Shown one piece after another: positions 1 to 10,392 of a stretch of 64,000 nt of DNA. This stretch comes from Mucidula mucida (lineage: Eukaryota > Basidiomycota > Agaricomycetes > Agaricales > Physalacriaceae): assembly GCA_015501055.1 (NCBI GenBank), contig JADNYV010000140.1, positions 33,488-97,487 of the forward strand. The letters are read 5' to 3'. The notes beneath the pieces were generated by a model. That model ran no database searches. It saw nothing but the letters and a program-made list of their open reading frames with translations, and was not told where the DNA came from. The translations under genes and the position numbers were made by a program. Each line of letters opens with the position of its first letter. Position 1 is the stretch's first letter.

Positions 1-673
1 GATCGGCCTTTGATTTCGACATCGGCGTGATGAGCGGGTGTGTGAGGAGCGGTTTCGGGTGCTTCGTTGGACATGATGAGTTGGGGTGATAGGATCGGAG
101 AGTGAAAGGGTGAAAGTGGGGATATAGGAGATGCGGATTTTGATGAAACGGGTGAGGGAATAGAGGTTTGGATGAATAAGGAGGAGTCGCCTAGATCTGA
201 GATAGAATCCAGGACTTGGTAGGGTGGGGAATGATGGTGTGTATCGTAAGGTAAGTAAGGTAGGTAAGTATCGTAACTGTCTACGCTATTTTACCGACTA
301 CTGACTACGTATCTACGGAGCCCAAGAGCTCGTCACAAGTTCGCAATTGCCCAGCCGACGTCCCTCTGGTGTGAGGTAAGCCGAAGTTTTCCTGGGAACG
401 GGGGTTGACCCGTAAACAGCGCCCACTGAAGTGCAACTGCCAAAAGTTCGTTCTCGTGAGAGCGGCTACTTCCAGCACCCGAGGCAGTTATCTCTAACTG
501 TTAGCCGGCGCTACTGGGACCAATACACATGTATGCGGACGTGCGCTGGAATTAGGAATCCGTCGATCTGTAAACAGGGAAAGGGAACAGGGGAATGTGC
601 GATGATCAAACAGCGAAGTGCTGATCGACGATCAGGGATGTGTGGTAGGTGGTAGAAAGTAGTTCCGATCTTC
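1..673 (-). mobile_element. Gypsy copy C, 5' internal part (leader and gag start), cut by window edge
   Basis: This is the 5' end of a minus-strand Ty3/gypsy element that continues beyond base 1. The gag start codon is at 74 (minus). The first 24 residues begin MSNEAPETA and are homologous to the gag N-terminus of copy B. The stretch 75-673 is the untranslated leader, shared with copies A (5688-6262) and B (20465-21064). The bases just after the LTR (659-671) form a candidate primer-binding site complementary to the LTR interior. No conventional tRNA primer site beginning with TGG is present. Confidence 0.85.
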
Positions 674-1201
674 TGTTAGCGACTGACTAAGCCACGAGAC
701 TCAACCAGGTACCACAGCAAGAACTAAGGAAGAAAGTGTTCGCGTTCGTAAGACTAGGCTAGGCCAGGTGTATAAACGAGATCGGAACTACAGTACAATG
801 ATACTACACTACTGCTTATATACTAGTAAGTCTGTGTTTGAGACTCCTTGTCCATACACGTTTCCACTAGGGATGCTCCACGCCCTTGACCCAGTGTGGT
901 ATGCTACTAGTCCGTGAAAACATTAAATACGAGTGGTAACTGCATGTAAGTAATAATACTGAAACGTCCATGTGTGCTACGAGTGTCGGCAGTGTGTATA
1001 CAATAGGGAGTCCATGAGGTATCAGCATGTATGATGTCATCCATGTGTTGAACGTGTGTCCGACATGAGTACGGCTTCGGTAATGAAAAGGAGTATGATC
1101 GGTGACGAAACAGATGATGAAACAGTCCGTTGGTTGATAAGACAAGCCCCCCGATAAGATATGATAAGATTGAAAATGTGAAAATATGGCGATTCATAAC
1201 A
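674..1201 (-). repeat. 5' LTR of gypsy copy C
   Basis: A 528-bp long terminal repeat. In element orientation it starts TGTTATG (ending here at 1201) and ends CTAACA (at 674), so the short terminal inverted repeat is TGTTA/TAACA. It is homologous over its whole length to LTRs at 5159-5687, 6263-6792 and 21065-21594. A TATATAAG box lies at 815-822 (minus). The probable transcript start is about 31 nt further on, near 791. R plus U5 would then be about 118 nt. Confidence 0.9.
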
Positions 1202-1204
1202 TGT

Positions 1205-1227
1205 AGACGGTATAGACTATACCGTCT
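1205..1227. repeat. Perfect 23-bp palindrome beside the LTR
   Basis: Two 11-bp arms (AGACGGTATAG and its exact complement) flank a single central base. It begins 4 bp beyond the LTR end, in the flanking DNA. It may be a fragment of an older insertion or part of a promoter; nothing else identifies it. Confidence 0.6.
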
Positions 1228-1719
1228 ATACCCCTTCCGGGCAGTATAGATCCCCACTGGGATCTCGTAGCCCTTGACTCTTCTATACCCACCTGTGATA
1301 TAGACATCGTAACTGGCAGCAAGAGTAACCACAAATCTAATCGGCCCGCCGGGATCTACAGCATTCGAGAGAGACATAGCGACAGGGTGTGGCGATGGGT
1401 GGATGGTGGTTGGAGGAAGAAAGAGAGCACAGAATGCAAGGAGTCGAATGACGAGAATAGCACTCAGGCCGACAAGAAGATCAAAGTGTAAGTGTATAGA
1501 ACGTGACGCGCACGTTACCTAGCACGATATCCAGAAATTGGCAACTGACGCCGGAGGAAATGACGAGGTACCGTTTGAGCAAGACGAAGAGACAGGGCGC
1601 CCATAATATTCAACTTATCAATGCTGCAGGGTGCAAATGATCGGGAACCGGCAAGTCACATGAGCACAATCAACGAAGGGCGCCCGGCAACATTTCTCTC
1701 TTAACCACCATCATCTACC
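1228..1719. other. Intergenic region and possible truncated minus-strand exon
   Basis: An open stretch on the minus strand starts with an ATG at 1377 (MSLSNAVDPGG...). It is preceded by pyrimidine-rich DNA like a fungal 5' leader and runs into the LTR at 1201. It could be the first exon of a gene cut by the insertion. I do not recognise the peptide. The rest is upstream DNA of the AAA-ATPase-like gene. Confidence 0.3.
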
Positions 1720-3131
1720 ATGGCGTCTACCCCAGCTCTGCACATTTCTCAATCACTGATCAGTTTGGCTAGTTCTCCCTGTCACAGTCCGGCTTTTGAC
1801 GTTGACTATGATAGCCCGTCGCCTCGTTCTGATGACAGTGGTAAGAGATTATGTATTGTCGCGTTCTGTATTTGCTCATCTAGGAACAGACGGCTTTTTG
1901 GAATCCCCGCCCAGCTCGTCGTTTAGCGATTCCGACCACCTCAAGCAACCATTCAACTCATATAACAAAAGTCTCAAGAGTCTGAAGCCGAGCCCGACAC
2001 GTGGCAAGAAGGGCTGGAAGTGTTCCCTTCAAAATACCAGAAGCCTGTTTGCCTCCGGAAACATATTTGTATCGGACATGTTGGAGGTATAAGAGTGAGC
2101 AATATTTTGGCATATTCAATCCGTCTCTTATGAGACGTTGTAGCGCCTTCCCTTTGCCCAGCGGGCCTCGTTCAGAACCCTTGTCAAGTCACCAACAATT
2201 TTCGTTGATAAACTTGCCCAGATACAGCAACTATGTGACATTCAAACCCTCGACGGCCGCCTCACCCTGATTCGTCGCCCCCACGGTTTCGGAAAAAGTA
2301 GCTTCCTCTCCATGGTTGGTAGTGTTCAGGATCTCAATCGCCGACCGGACTTTTGTCAACTCTATGGGCCGTCCTCTAGGGAAGAGGCTTTAGTCCTTTG
2401 CCTAGACCTCGACACACTGCCATCTGAGGCCCGTGTTTTTCAAGCTGGCTTTAACAAGCATTTACATAGCGTAATGCGAGGGTTTTTGATCCGTTATTGG
2501 GACCTTCTTGGTCTTTCCCAACACAAAATAACCCCCCGGATGTACAACGACATGCAAGGATCGGTCTTTGAATGGGTGATGGTGAGTTGTTCTTGGCCTA
2601 AAGGGTGTGTTCCTGAGCTCAATTTGCTTTCAGGAAATCATAGCTCTCTCAGAGTACAGCGTTGTTCTTCTCATCGACAACTTAAATGCTCCGCTCGTTA
2701 AATTGACCGAGGACAACATCGACGTGATTCAATCAATCCTCCAACGGTCCTTACTCGAGCCTGTCCACCGAGCGATGGTTCATGGCGCTATTACTGGAGG
2801 CTTTGCAGTTGCTCTACCTTTCTCGGATGAGCCGGCATGGACACAGAGGGGACGAACTCCAGGATACCGACGAGGAGAATTTTTCAGCGGCATCGCAGGC
2901 GGGACTTCCAACTCGGATTTAGTCAACCGCACATTTGGCTTCTCCAAAGAAGAGATTGCTGGGCTTGCCGCGGAGTGTCTTGCCCCCGAGAACGTTGAGC
3001 CTTTCGTGAATCATGCAATGGAGACGCGGGATGATCGCTTTGAGTTGTGCGGCATGTCCGATGTTCTTGCTATGCTACGGAAGAGGATTGGGCAAGATGA
3101 CTATGAACCCAATTTTCCATTTCTGAGATAA
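1720..3131 (+). CDS. AAA-ATPase-like domain protein
   Basis: Four exons (1720-1840, 1884-2086, 2144-2581, 2634-3131) join to exactly 420 codons, giving 419 aa with no lesion. The N-terminal 110 residues are serine-rich and look disordered. The core has the pattern of the AAA-ATPase-like family (PF09820 type): a FVDK segment, then RRPHGFGKSSFLSM, a degenerate Walker A loop at exon 3, and VVLLIDNLN, a Walker B-like strand, at the start of exon 4. The family occurs in bacteria and is expanded in mushroom genomes; its cellular role is unknown. All three introns are GT-AG and 43-57 bp. The family call rests on the RP-x-x-FGKS signature and is moderately sure; the gene structure is firm. Confidence 0.8.
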
Positions 3132-4270
3132 TCGTTATATTGTTACATTTTCCTCCAACCAATTGCATGCTGTCTTTCTCCGCTTTCTCCACCTATTGCT
3201 ACTTGCCAATGTACCATAAACTTTCATTTTCTGGCTATCCCGTATCTTCGCTGTGTTTCTTTCATTGTCGACATCATATTACATTATCATCTTGTCCTAT
3301 ACCAACACGCTTCTCCTTGTATTCTATAGCACTCTTTCTGGGCTGTGATATCATCTCGCGTCAGATTGATTCATTTGCTTTGATGAAGATCGAAGTAGCT
3401 TGCTGCATGAGCAAGATACTGTGCCGGCACTGTAGGACGCGAGGGAGGCAGAGAGAAGAGAAACGGGAAGGAGAAGGTGGAAGATTATGGTAAAGAGTAG
3501 GATACGCGCAGGCGTAGGCGAGGTCGGTAAAATATGAAAGATCTAGCCCAATTAATGGGTGGGGAGAATAGGAGCCTGATTCCAGGTTCACGCCTGCGCC
3601 TGGCAATAACATTTATGTTACATCACGTTGATTTGATGTTGGCATCATGGGTTGAGACCATTCGGTTTTTGACCCAATGCACTGGGTATTCCGGCCAAAA
3701 ATCTCTGGAAAAAGGATTCCAAGAGAGGGAGTTTGAGAGAGTACACCAAGGTCTTAAGTAAGCTCAGAGAGCCTGGTCAACACTGTAAAAAAGCAAAAAA
3801 ATCTCCCGCTGCAGCAGAATTGGCGCGGCGCACGTTCTGTACCAGTGATGCCTACAAAAACACAAAGTTTTATATCCACAAAGGTCTACATCAAGCTGTA
3901 GCAGGACCACAGCTAGTATCACGAGTTCCTGCCATGAAACAGCTAGAAAGACAGTATGTATAGTAGTGGGAGTGCGCGCGGGCGATGGCAGGTAAGTCAC
4001 TGACTAATTAAGCCGGACTTACTTGCCATTCGCCAGATTCGGCCATGGGCAGCGCTCCTTCAATAGAATGACTTTCAAAGTTGGTAGTACCAAGACAGGT
4101 TAATCATTTTGAGTACCTAACTGGCTGCTGGAGCGGCCCACCGTTGCGAGAGAACAAATTTCGCGCTGTGGGACTTATCTGCCACTGCCTATTTGGGAAG
4201 CCAATCAACGGCATGGCAGGTAAGTACCCAGCTGATCGGGTAATACACCAACCATTCATCCCACCGGGAT

Positions 4271-4895
4271 GCAATATTGCATGCAAAAATGTGCCTGAGA
4301 AATCGCTCTGGGTAGATGAGTCAGCCAGATGACCACATATCGACCAATTAAGTCCCCGCTGTCACTGACCGCGCTTTTTGGGTTGGGTATCACTTGCGGG
4401 TGCACAACAAACACTCCCTGCCCAAAAAGGTGCTCTAATGGCGGGGGGTATTTGGGCAGCAATGACGAGGGCAGGATCGGCGCGAGACCCCATGATCGGC
4501 CAACCTGTTTCAATGACTCAGGCATTTGTCATGCATATCGCGATAACTACTCGAAGTGAGCAATGTGGGACAGTGGCGCATACAGGACATGCTCAATATG
4601 ATGAAGTATCATACACAGTCTCTACTGTACATGAATCATAGGATTTCTTGTCCCAAAACCAATTTTTTATCATAGAACACCGTAGAAGTTGGTGTTTGAG
4701 GCCGCCACAATGTTGCTGGGCCTGAGAAGCATCAAAAATACTCATACAACTGATATAACACCCTATCACAAAGAAATTGGGACTAGAAGTGCCCCGTTAC
4801 TGGTGTACGACGCGCCCAAGCCCAAGGCCAGCCCCGGAGTGCCAGAGCGGTGGCGGGGAATGCTGAGCCAGGCACAATTTTGCATGCAATATTGC
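4271..4895. repeat. Separated inverted repeat, possible MITE-like element
   Basis: The 26 bases at 4271-4296, beginning GCAATATTGCATGCAAAA, recur as the reverse complement at 4870-4895 with one mismatch, giving a unit of about 625 bp. No transposase is visible inside. No clear target duplication was found, so the true ends may lie further out. Confidence 0.45.
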
Positions 4896-4918
4896 GGCCT
4901 AGTGCACCAACACTTCCC

Positions 4919-4983
4919 ACTTAACCCACCTAATTAGGTGGTCAGGACACCCCCGGGTGACCGCTTAATTAGGTGGGTTAAGT
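4919..4983. repeat. Strong hairpin with 18-bp perfect arms
   Basis: Arms 4919-4936 and 4966-4983 (ACTTAACCCACCTAATTA and its exact complement) enclose a 29-nt loop that can itself pair through GGTCA/TGACC. It could be the end of a transposon or a small foldback. No gene ends here, so a terminator role is not supported. Confidence 0.6.
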
Positions 4984-5158
4984 TGTTATTTACACCTTCA
5001 CATATTTTCTAGCATACATACGGACTTGTAGCATGCTCAATGTACCACTGGGAACTATTTGGTCCCGCTAGCCATTGTAGCGCATTATTAATGTGCCATC
5101 ACTGCGGCCACTCATCAACCCAACGCTCCTCCCATCAATTTGTCGCTGTCGCGTGATC

Positions 5159-5687
5159 TGTTATGAATTGCCATATTTTCACATTTTCACATCTCATCAT
5201 ATCTTATCGGGGGCTTGTCTTATCAACCAACGGACTGTTTCATCATCTGTTTTGTCACTGATTATACTTCTTTTCATTACCAAAGCCGTACTCATGTTGG
5301 ACACATGCTCAATACATGGATGACATCATATATGCTGATACCTTATGGACTTCCTATTGTATACACACCACTGACACTCGTAACACACAGGGTTGTTTCA
5401 GTATTATTACTTACATGCAGTTACCACTTGTATTTAATGGTTTCACGGACTAGTAGCATACAACACTGGGTCAAGGGCGTGGAGTTAACCCTAGAGGAAA
5501 CATGTATGGACAAGGAGTCCCAAACACAGACTTACTAGTATATAAGCAGTAGTGTAGTATCACTGTACTTTAGTTCCGATCTTGTTTATACACCTGGCCT
5601 AGCCTAGTTTCACCAACGCAAACACTTTCTCCTCAAGTCTCTCTGTGGTACCTGGTTTAGTCTTGTGGCTATCGTCAGTTGCTAATA
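5159..5687 (+). repeat. 5' LTR of gypsy copy A
   Basis: A 529-bp LTR starting TGTTATGAATT at 5159. The expected 3' end CTAACA reads CTAATA here, a C-to-T change. The TATA box TATATAAG is at 5539-5546. The putative transcript start region TAGTTCCGATCT is at 5571-5582. Confidence 0.9.
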
Positions 5688-6262
5688 GAAGATGAAAACT
5701 ACCTTCTACCACCTACCACACATCCCTAATCGTTGATTGGCACTTCGCCGTTTGATCATCACACATTCCCCTATTCCTTTTCTCTGTTTACAGATCAACA
5801 GATTCCTAATTCCAGTGCACGTCTGCATACATGTGTATTGGTTCCAGTAGCGCTGGCTAACAGTTAGAGATAACTGCCTCGGGTGCTAGAAGTAGCCGCT
5901 CTCATGAGAACAAACTTTTGGCAGTTGCACTTCAGTGGGCGCTGTTTACGGGTCAATCCTCGTTTCCAGGAAAACTTTGGCTTACCTCGCACCAGAGGGA
6001 TGTTGGCTGGGCAATTGCAAACTTATGACGAGCTCTTGGGCTCCGTAGATACATAGTCGGTAGTTGGTAAAAAAGCGTAGACAGTTACAATATCTACCTA
6101 CTTTACTTACCTTACAATACACCCCATCATTCCCCACCCTACCAAGTCCTGGATTCTATTTCAGATCTAGGCAACTTCTCCTTATTCATCCAAACCTCTA
6201 TTCCCTCACCCGGTTCATCCAAACCCGCATCATCCATATTCCCACTTTCACTCTTTCACTCT
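5688..6262 (+). mobile_element. Leader of gypsy copy A
   Basis: Untranslated leader between the LTR and gag, homologous to the leaders of copies B and C. The primer-binding candidate after the LTR is degraded here (GAAGATGAAAACTAC against GAAGATCGGAACTAC in copy C). The leader is interrupted at 6262 by a solo LTR and resumes at 6793. Confidence 0.8.
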
Positions 6263-6792
6263 TGTTAGCGACTGACTAAGCCACGAGACTCAACCAGGTA
6301 CCACAGCAAGAACTAAAGAAGAAAACATTTGCGTTCGTAAGACTAGGCTAGGCCAGGTGTATAAACGAGATCGGAACTAAAGTACAATGATACTACACTA
6401 CTGCTTATATACTAGTAAGCCTGTGTTTGGGACTCCTTGTCCATACATGTTTCCACTAGGGATAACTCCACGCCCTTGACCCAGTGTTGTATGCTACTAG
6501 TCCGTGAAACCATTAAATACAAGTGGTAACTGCATGTAAGTAATAATACTGAAACGACCATGTGTGCTACGAGTGTCGGTGGTGTGTATACAATAGGAAG
6601 TCCATGAGGTATTGGCATGTATGATGTCATCCATGTGTTAGGCGTGTGTCCAACATGAGTACGGCTTTGGTAATGAACAGGAGTATGATCGGTGACGAAA
6701 CAGATGATGAAACAGTCCGTTGGTTGATAAGACAAGGCCCCCAATAAGATATGATAAGATGTGAAAGTGTGAAAATATGGCAATTCATAACA
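6263..6792 (-). mobile_element. Solo LTR of the same gypsy family, nested in copy A
   Basis: A complete 530-bp LTR in minus orientation (TGTTAGCG... to ...CATAACA on the plus strand). It is flanked by a perfect 5-bp target duplication ACTCT at 6258-6262 and 6793-6797. Removing the LTR and one duplicate restores the leader sequence seen in copies B and C. It is the remnant of a full element that inserted into copy A and was lost by LTR-LTR recombination. Confidence 0.95.
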
Positions 6793-6821
6793 ACTCTCCA
6801 ATCCCATCACCCCGATTCACC

Positions 6822-7736
6822 ATATCCAACAAAGCACCTGAATCCGGTCATTACGCCAATGCCGAACCCAAAGGCCAATCCCTTGTCAACAAGCCTTATG
6901 ACTATGACGGGGACAAGACCAAATACAAGAGTTGGTGGCGATCAATGTTCACATACATCCATAATAAGAAGAACAATATCACATCTGACTCCAAAAGGAT
7001 CAATGTTGTTCTCTCCTACATCTGAGGAGATCATGTCAATGCATGGGTCCAGAACTACACGGACCAGAACTTCAGCGAGAAACAAGAGGAATGGAGAGTC
7101 TTCTGGGCGCAGTTCAAGGAGCATTTGAAGGAACAATTTGTGGATTCCAACCTCGCGCAAGACGCGCAAGATCAGATTGAGCGGTTGCGCCAGGGGCAAG
7201 ACCCTGCTCAAGATTTCTTCCGGAAGTTTGAGATCCTGCTTACGCAGGCAGAATATTTGAAGGATGATGCATATGTCGTGCGTCTTCTCGAGACCAACAT
7301 CAACGAGAAGATTATCGACCAGATCTATGGCAGCCGAGACGGGTTGCCAGAAGAATACAATGATTGGAAGAAGCAAATCATTCAGATTAATTAGCTGTGG
7401 AGAAGGCAGATGGCAAGTAAGAGGCCCGGAATGCAGTCCTGGCCCCAGGCTCCGCAGGCAACTCTATTGAGAGCCAATCCAACAAACCCACTCCTGCCGC
7501 CGATCACGCAACAAGATGCCACCGGCGTTACTTATAGAGGAGCCGGCAGGCCGATGGACATCAACAATGCACATCAAAGAGGACTTTGCTTCAGCTGTGG
7601 TAAACACAGCCATGTCAGCAGGTTCTGTCCCAAGAAGGGTCAACCCCAGCAGATTTGGGGTTTGTGGACCGAAATGAATGATGAGGAGAAGAAGAAGTTG
7701 GCCAAAGAGTTGGGTTTTGCGAAGCTCCCGCAGTAG
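6822..7736 (+). pseudogene. gag: gag of gypsy copy A (inactive)
   Basis: A single reading frame of about 305 codons encodes a capsid/nucleocapsid polyprotein: a gag region around LVNKPYDYDGDKTKYKSWW, then a C-terminal CCHC zinc knuckle (CFSCGKHSHVSRFC, from about 7588) for RNA binding. Comparison with copies B and C shows three point lesions: the start ATG is ATA at 6822, an Arg codon is TGA at 7023-7025, and TAG stands at 7392-7394, probably from CAG. All are transitions. The frame ends with TAG at 7734-7736 and overlaps pol in the -1 frame. Confidence 0.85.
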
Positions 7737-7754
7737 ATGCAGTCCTGCCGGAGC
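7712..7754 (+). promoter_or_regulatory. Candidate -1 ribosomal frameshift signal of the gypsy family
   Basis: The heptamer GGGTTTT (7712-7718) stands in the correct phase for the slippery pattern X XXY YYZ (gag codons ..G GGT TTT). After a 5-nt spacer (7719-7723) a hairpin can form between GCTCCCGCA (7724-7732) and TGCCGGAGC (7746-7754), with one C-C mismatch. Pol is open in the -1 frame across this point. The heptamer and both arms are identical in copy B. Confidence 0.6.
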
Positions 7755-9301
7755 AGTCACCAAGGGAAGAGTTGTCAGATGCAGAATCTATTTACAGTAC
7801 AGGTACTGAAACATCTAAAATATCTTCAATGACTTCACCAACAAAACCTGCAAAAGAAAGATTTGAGCCAAATACACCCAAGTGGATCGCACAACGGCTA
7901 AGAGAGGACGAAGTGTCAAGAGCAGTGGGAATTTTGAGAGCATGGATGCCGGAGCGGAGAGAGAGAGAAGCAATGGAAGAGAAGGTGATGGCAATCAGAG
8001 CGTTAACAAAGGAAGCTGCGGTGGAAGTTGTGACAGAGTTGAAAAAGTCAAGGAAGTACATTCGGGGAACAAAGGGGCAGAATATGAAACTCCAAGTAAC
8101 CATAGAGAGCGTGCACACAGGCTCTGAATGGGAAACAAGTGCCCTTCTCAACAGTGGAGCAACGAGTTCTTGCGTCAATAAAAGATTTGCTGAGAAGAAC
8201 GGACTCCCAATCAAGAAGTTACCGGTCAAGCTCCCTGTCTACAATGCGGATGGAACCCTAAACAAGGGAGGGGCAATCAAAGGCTTTGTGGAGGTTTGGA
8301 TGAAGATTGGCAATTATGCCAAAAAGATTGAGTTGGCGGTCACTAATCTTGGCAAAACAAGCATCTTTTTGGATTTAGATTGGTTGCGATATCACAATCC
8401 CACAATCAACTGACCCAAATCCACGTTGACTTTCAACCAATGTCCAGATTGCTGTGGCTATCTACCCAAGTACGACTCACCGGAAGACAAAGGAGAAGAT
8501 GTAGAAGAGAAGCTGGAGGAGGGAGAGCGATTGTTTTGGATGGACTGGGACAACTATCGCAAAAGCGGTGAAAAGCTGAGATCACAACAGCCTTCATCCG
8601 CTGCTGTACCTTACATCAAGGAATTCTCCAATGTATTCAGCAAGGCAGACTTTGATAAGCCACCGGAGCAAAGACCCTGGGATCACGCGATAGAACTCAT
8701 GCCTGGTTTTAAACCGGTCAACTGCAAGGTCTATCCCCTTAGTCCATCCGAGCAGAAGGTATTAGATGAGTTCTTGGAGGAAAACATATGCACCAGACGC
8801 ATACGGCCATCAATCTTACCCATGGCGTCACCATTCTTCTTTGTCAAGAAGAAGGACAGAAGTCTGTGGCCCGTACAAGATTATCGGAAATTGAATGACA
8901 CGACAATCAAAAACCAATATCCCTTGCCGTTGATCCAGAAGCTTATCAACAAGTTGAAAGAAGCGACGTAGTTCACAAAGATGGATGTCTAATGGGGTTA
9001 CAATAACATAAGTGGAAAGTGGCGTTTAGAACAAACCAAGGCCTGTTTGAGCCCTCAGTCATGTTACTTACAAACTCGCCGGCGACTTTTCAATCGTTTA
9101 TGAATCATATTCTGAAGGAGTTGATTGATGAAGGACATGTTATAGTATACTTAAACGATATACTTATCTTTACAAACACTTTGGAAGAGCACAGACACAT
9201 TGTACGCAGGGTATTAGAAATATTACGAGTAAATAAGTCGTATTTAAAGCCCGAGAAATGTAGTTTCAAAGCACACAAAGTAGACTACTTAGGGGTGATT
9301 G
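7733..9301 (+). pseudogene. pol: pol of gypsy copy A (protease and partial reverse transcriptase), truncated
   Basis: The -1 frame continues from the gag overlap into an aspartic protease region (LLNSGATSSC, active-site Asp replaced by Asn at 8150-8152) and a Ty3/gypsy reverse transcriptase (MASPFFFVKKKDRSLWPVQDYRKLN, then after a frame break VIYLNDILIF). A stop follows at about 8411 and the frame changes between 8971 and 9019. The polymerase motif YLDD reads YLND (AAC at 9154-9156). The gene is cut at 9301 by the KDZ terminal repeat, so RNase H, integrase and the 3' LTR are absent. Confidence 0.85.
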
Positions 9302-9738
9302 CACCCTATGCTGTAGGGATATATCCATAAAGCCTCTAGCTAGAGGGCACGAAATTACAGAATCTGCTCTATCTAGAGTCATTATAGTTAGAGTGAAATA
9401 TATATATATGGGCCCGCCCAGCCTCTGGGGCAGTACGGGGGCCGCGCCAGGCCTGCGGGGGGTGCTGCTTGTTGTCCTGGGCAGCGCGCTGGGGCGGGTA
9501 CATACAATCACCGCTTATATCCGGATCTGATCGTCTCCGAGTCCTTTCCGTCCTTGATTGATTGCGCATTCCGCTCGGGATCACTCTCTGATGGATTACC
9601 TCGGTGATTCAGGTGCTATAGGTTATCCCATTTTAGTGGGGTATCCGCACACTTGCCTGATTCTGTGGCGCATTTTGATTGGGGTGGCAGGTACATCCGC
9701 CTGCCCCTTCAAATATTCACTTCCCACTTGTAGTCCAT
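9302..9738 (+). repeat. Left terminal inverted repeat of the KDZ element
   Basis: A 437-bp arm, about 98% identical to the reverse complement of 18317-18753. It contains a TCTAGCTAGA palindrome near the tip and a GC-rich middle. Similarity stops abruptly after TAGTCCAT. Confidence 0.9.
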
Positions 9739-10392
9739 TGATTTGTATTGCTTGCACCCCAATTCCTCTTCTCCATCCCCTGCTGCAGCATTTTTGCGCC
9801 GCACTTTTTGCTCCTCCTTTGCTCAATTGGTCCTGAATGTGTCTGGAAGGTCTATGTGTCTGTTGTCAACAATGTCAAGGTTTGCACAGTGATAATCCAC
9901 TGCTGTGGTCTGTCCCGGACGGCTGTTCCATTTCTAATTCTCTTCCAAGTGCTGTCTCCTCGCTAGTACAATTACACGTTGCTAAATGACGGCCACCCTG
10001 ATTGCACCGAAGCGGTTGCTACGTTAGTTCCCGATGTCATCGGACATGATCTTGCCTATCTCCTCATGTGGCCAGTTGTTTCGAGCTCAACTTAATCATA
10101 AGTCAAGCAGAGCACCTACAGTGCTCTGCTGGCATACATCTACAATACTGATATAAAATACAATGACAGCTAATTTGACAGCAAACAAAAAACAAGAGAA
10201 ACACTTGCCCTACTTACGGAGTTTCTTGAAGTACAATGAGTGACAGTAATGATAGAAAGAAACAATAGATACCTTGGGTGGTGGAGCCTTCTTCAACGGC
10301 GGCGGGCATGTCGCATGCTTGAAAGAAGCGGTCCGAACAATGTGTTCAAGCGTCCACGCAACATCCGCCATGGCCGCCTCCCAATCGGCCCG
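9739..10392. other. Non-coding interior of the KDZ element
   Basis: About 650 bp between the left terminal repeat and the stop codon of the first accessory gene. I see no coding sequence. It would hold the 3' end of that transcript. Confidence 0.5.

Larger units (their letters stand above)
3132..5158. other. Gene-poor region with inverted repeats
   Basis: No convincing coding sequence. The stretch carries a separated inverted repeat (4271-4296 with 4870-4895) and a strong hairpin (4919-4983), annotated separately. This suggests remnants of non-autonomous DNA transposons. Confidence 0.5.

Noticed and set aside
431..1377. Open frames over the gypsy leader and LTR of copy C, repeated at 5215-5538, 6412-6810 and 21215-21632
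   Set aside because: The same frames recur in every LTR copy, lack gene-like composition and lie within regulatory repeat DNA.
674..5700. tRNA primer-binding site after the gypsy LTR
   Set aside because: No TGG start follows the LTR in any copy; the self-complementary site is the better candidate.
9297..10008. GATTGCACC at 9297-9305 and again at 10000-10008 as a target duplication of a 700-bp insertion
   Set aside because: The terminal repeat of the KDZ element explains the left boundary, and gypsy sequence does not resume after 10008.
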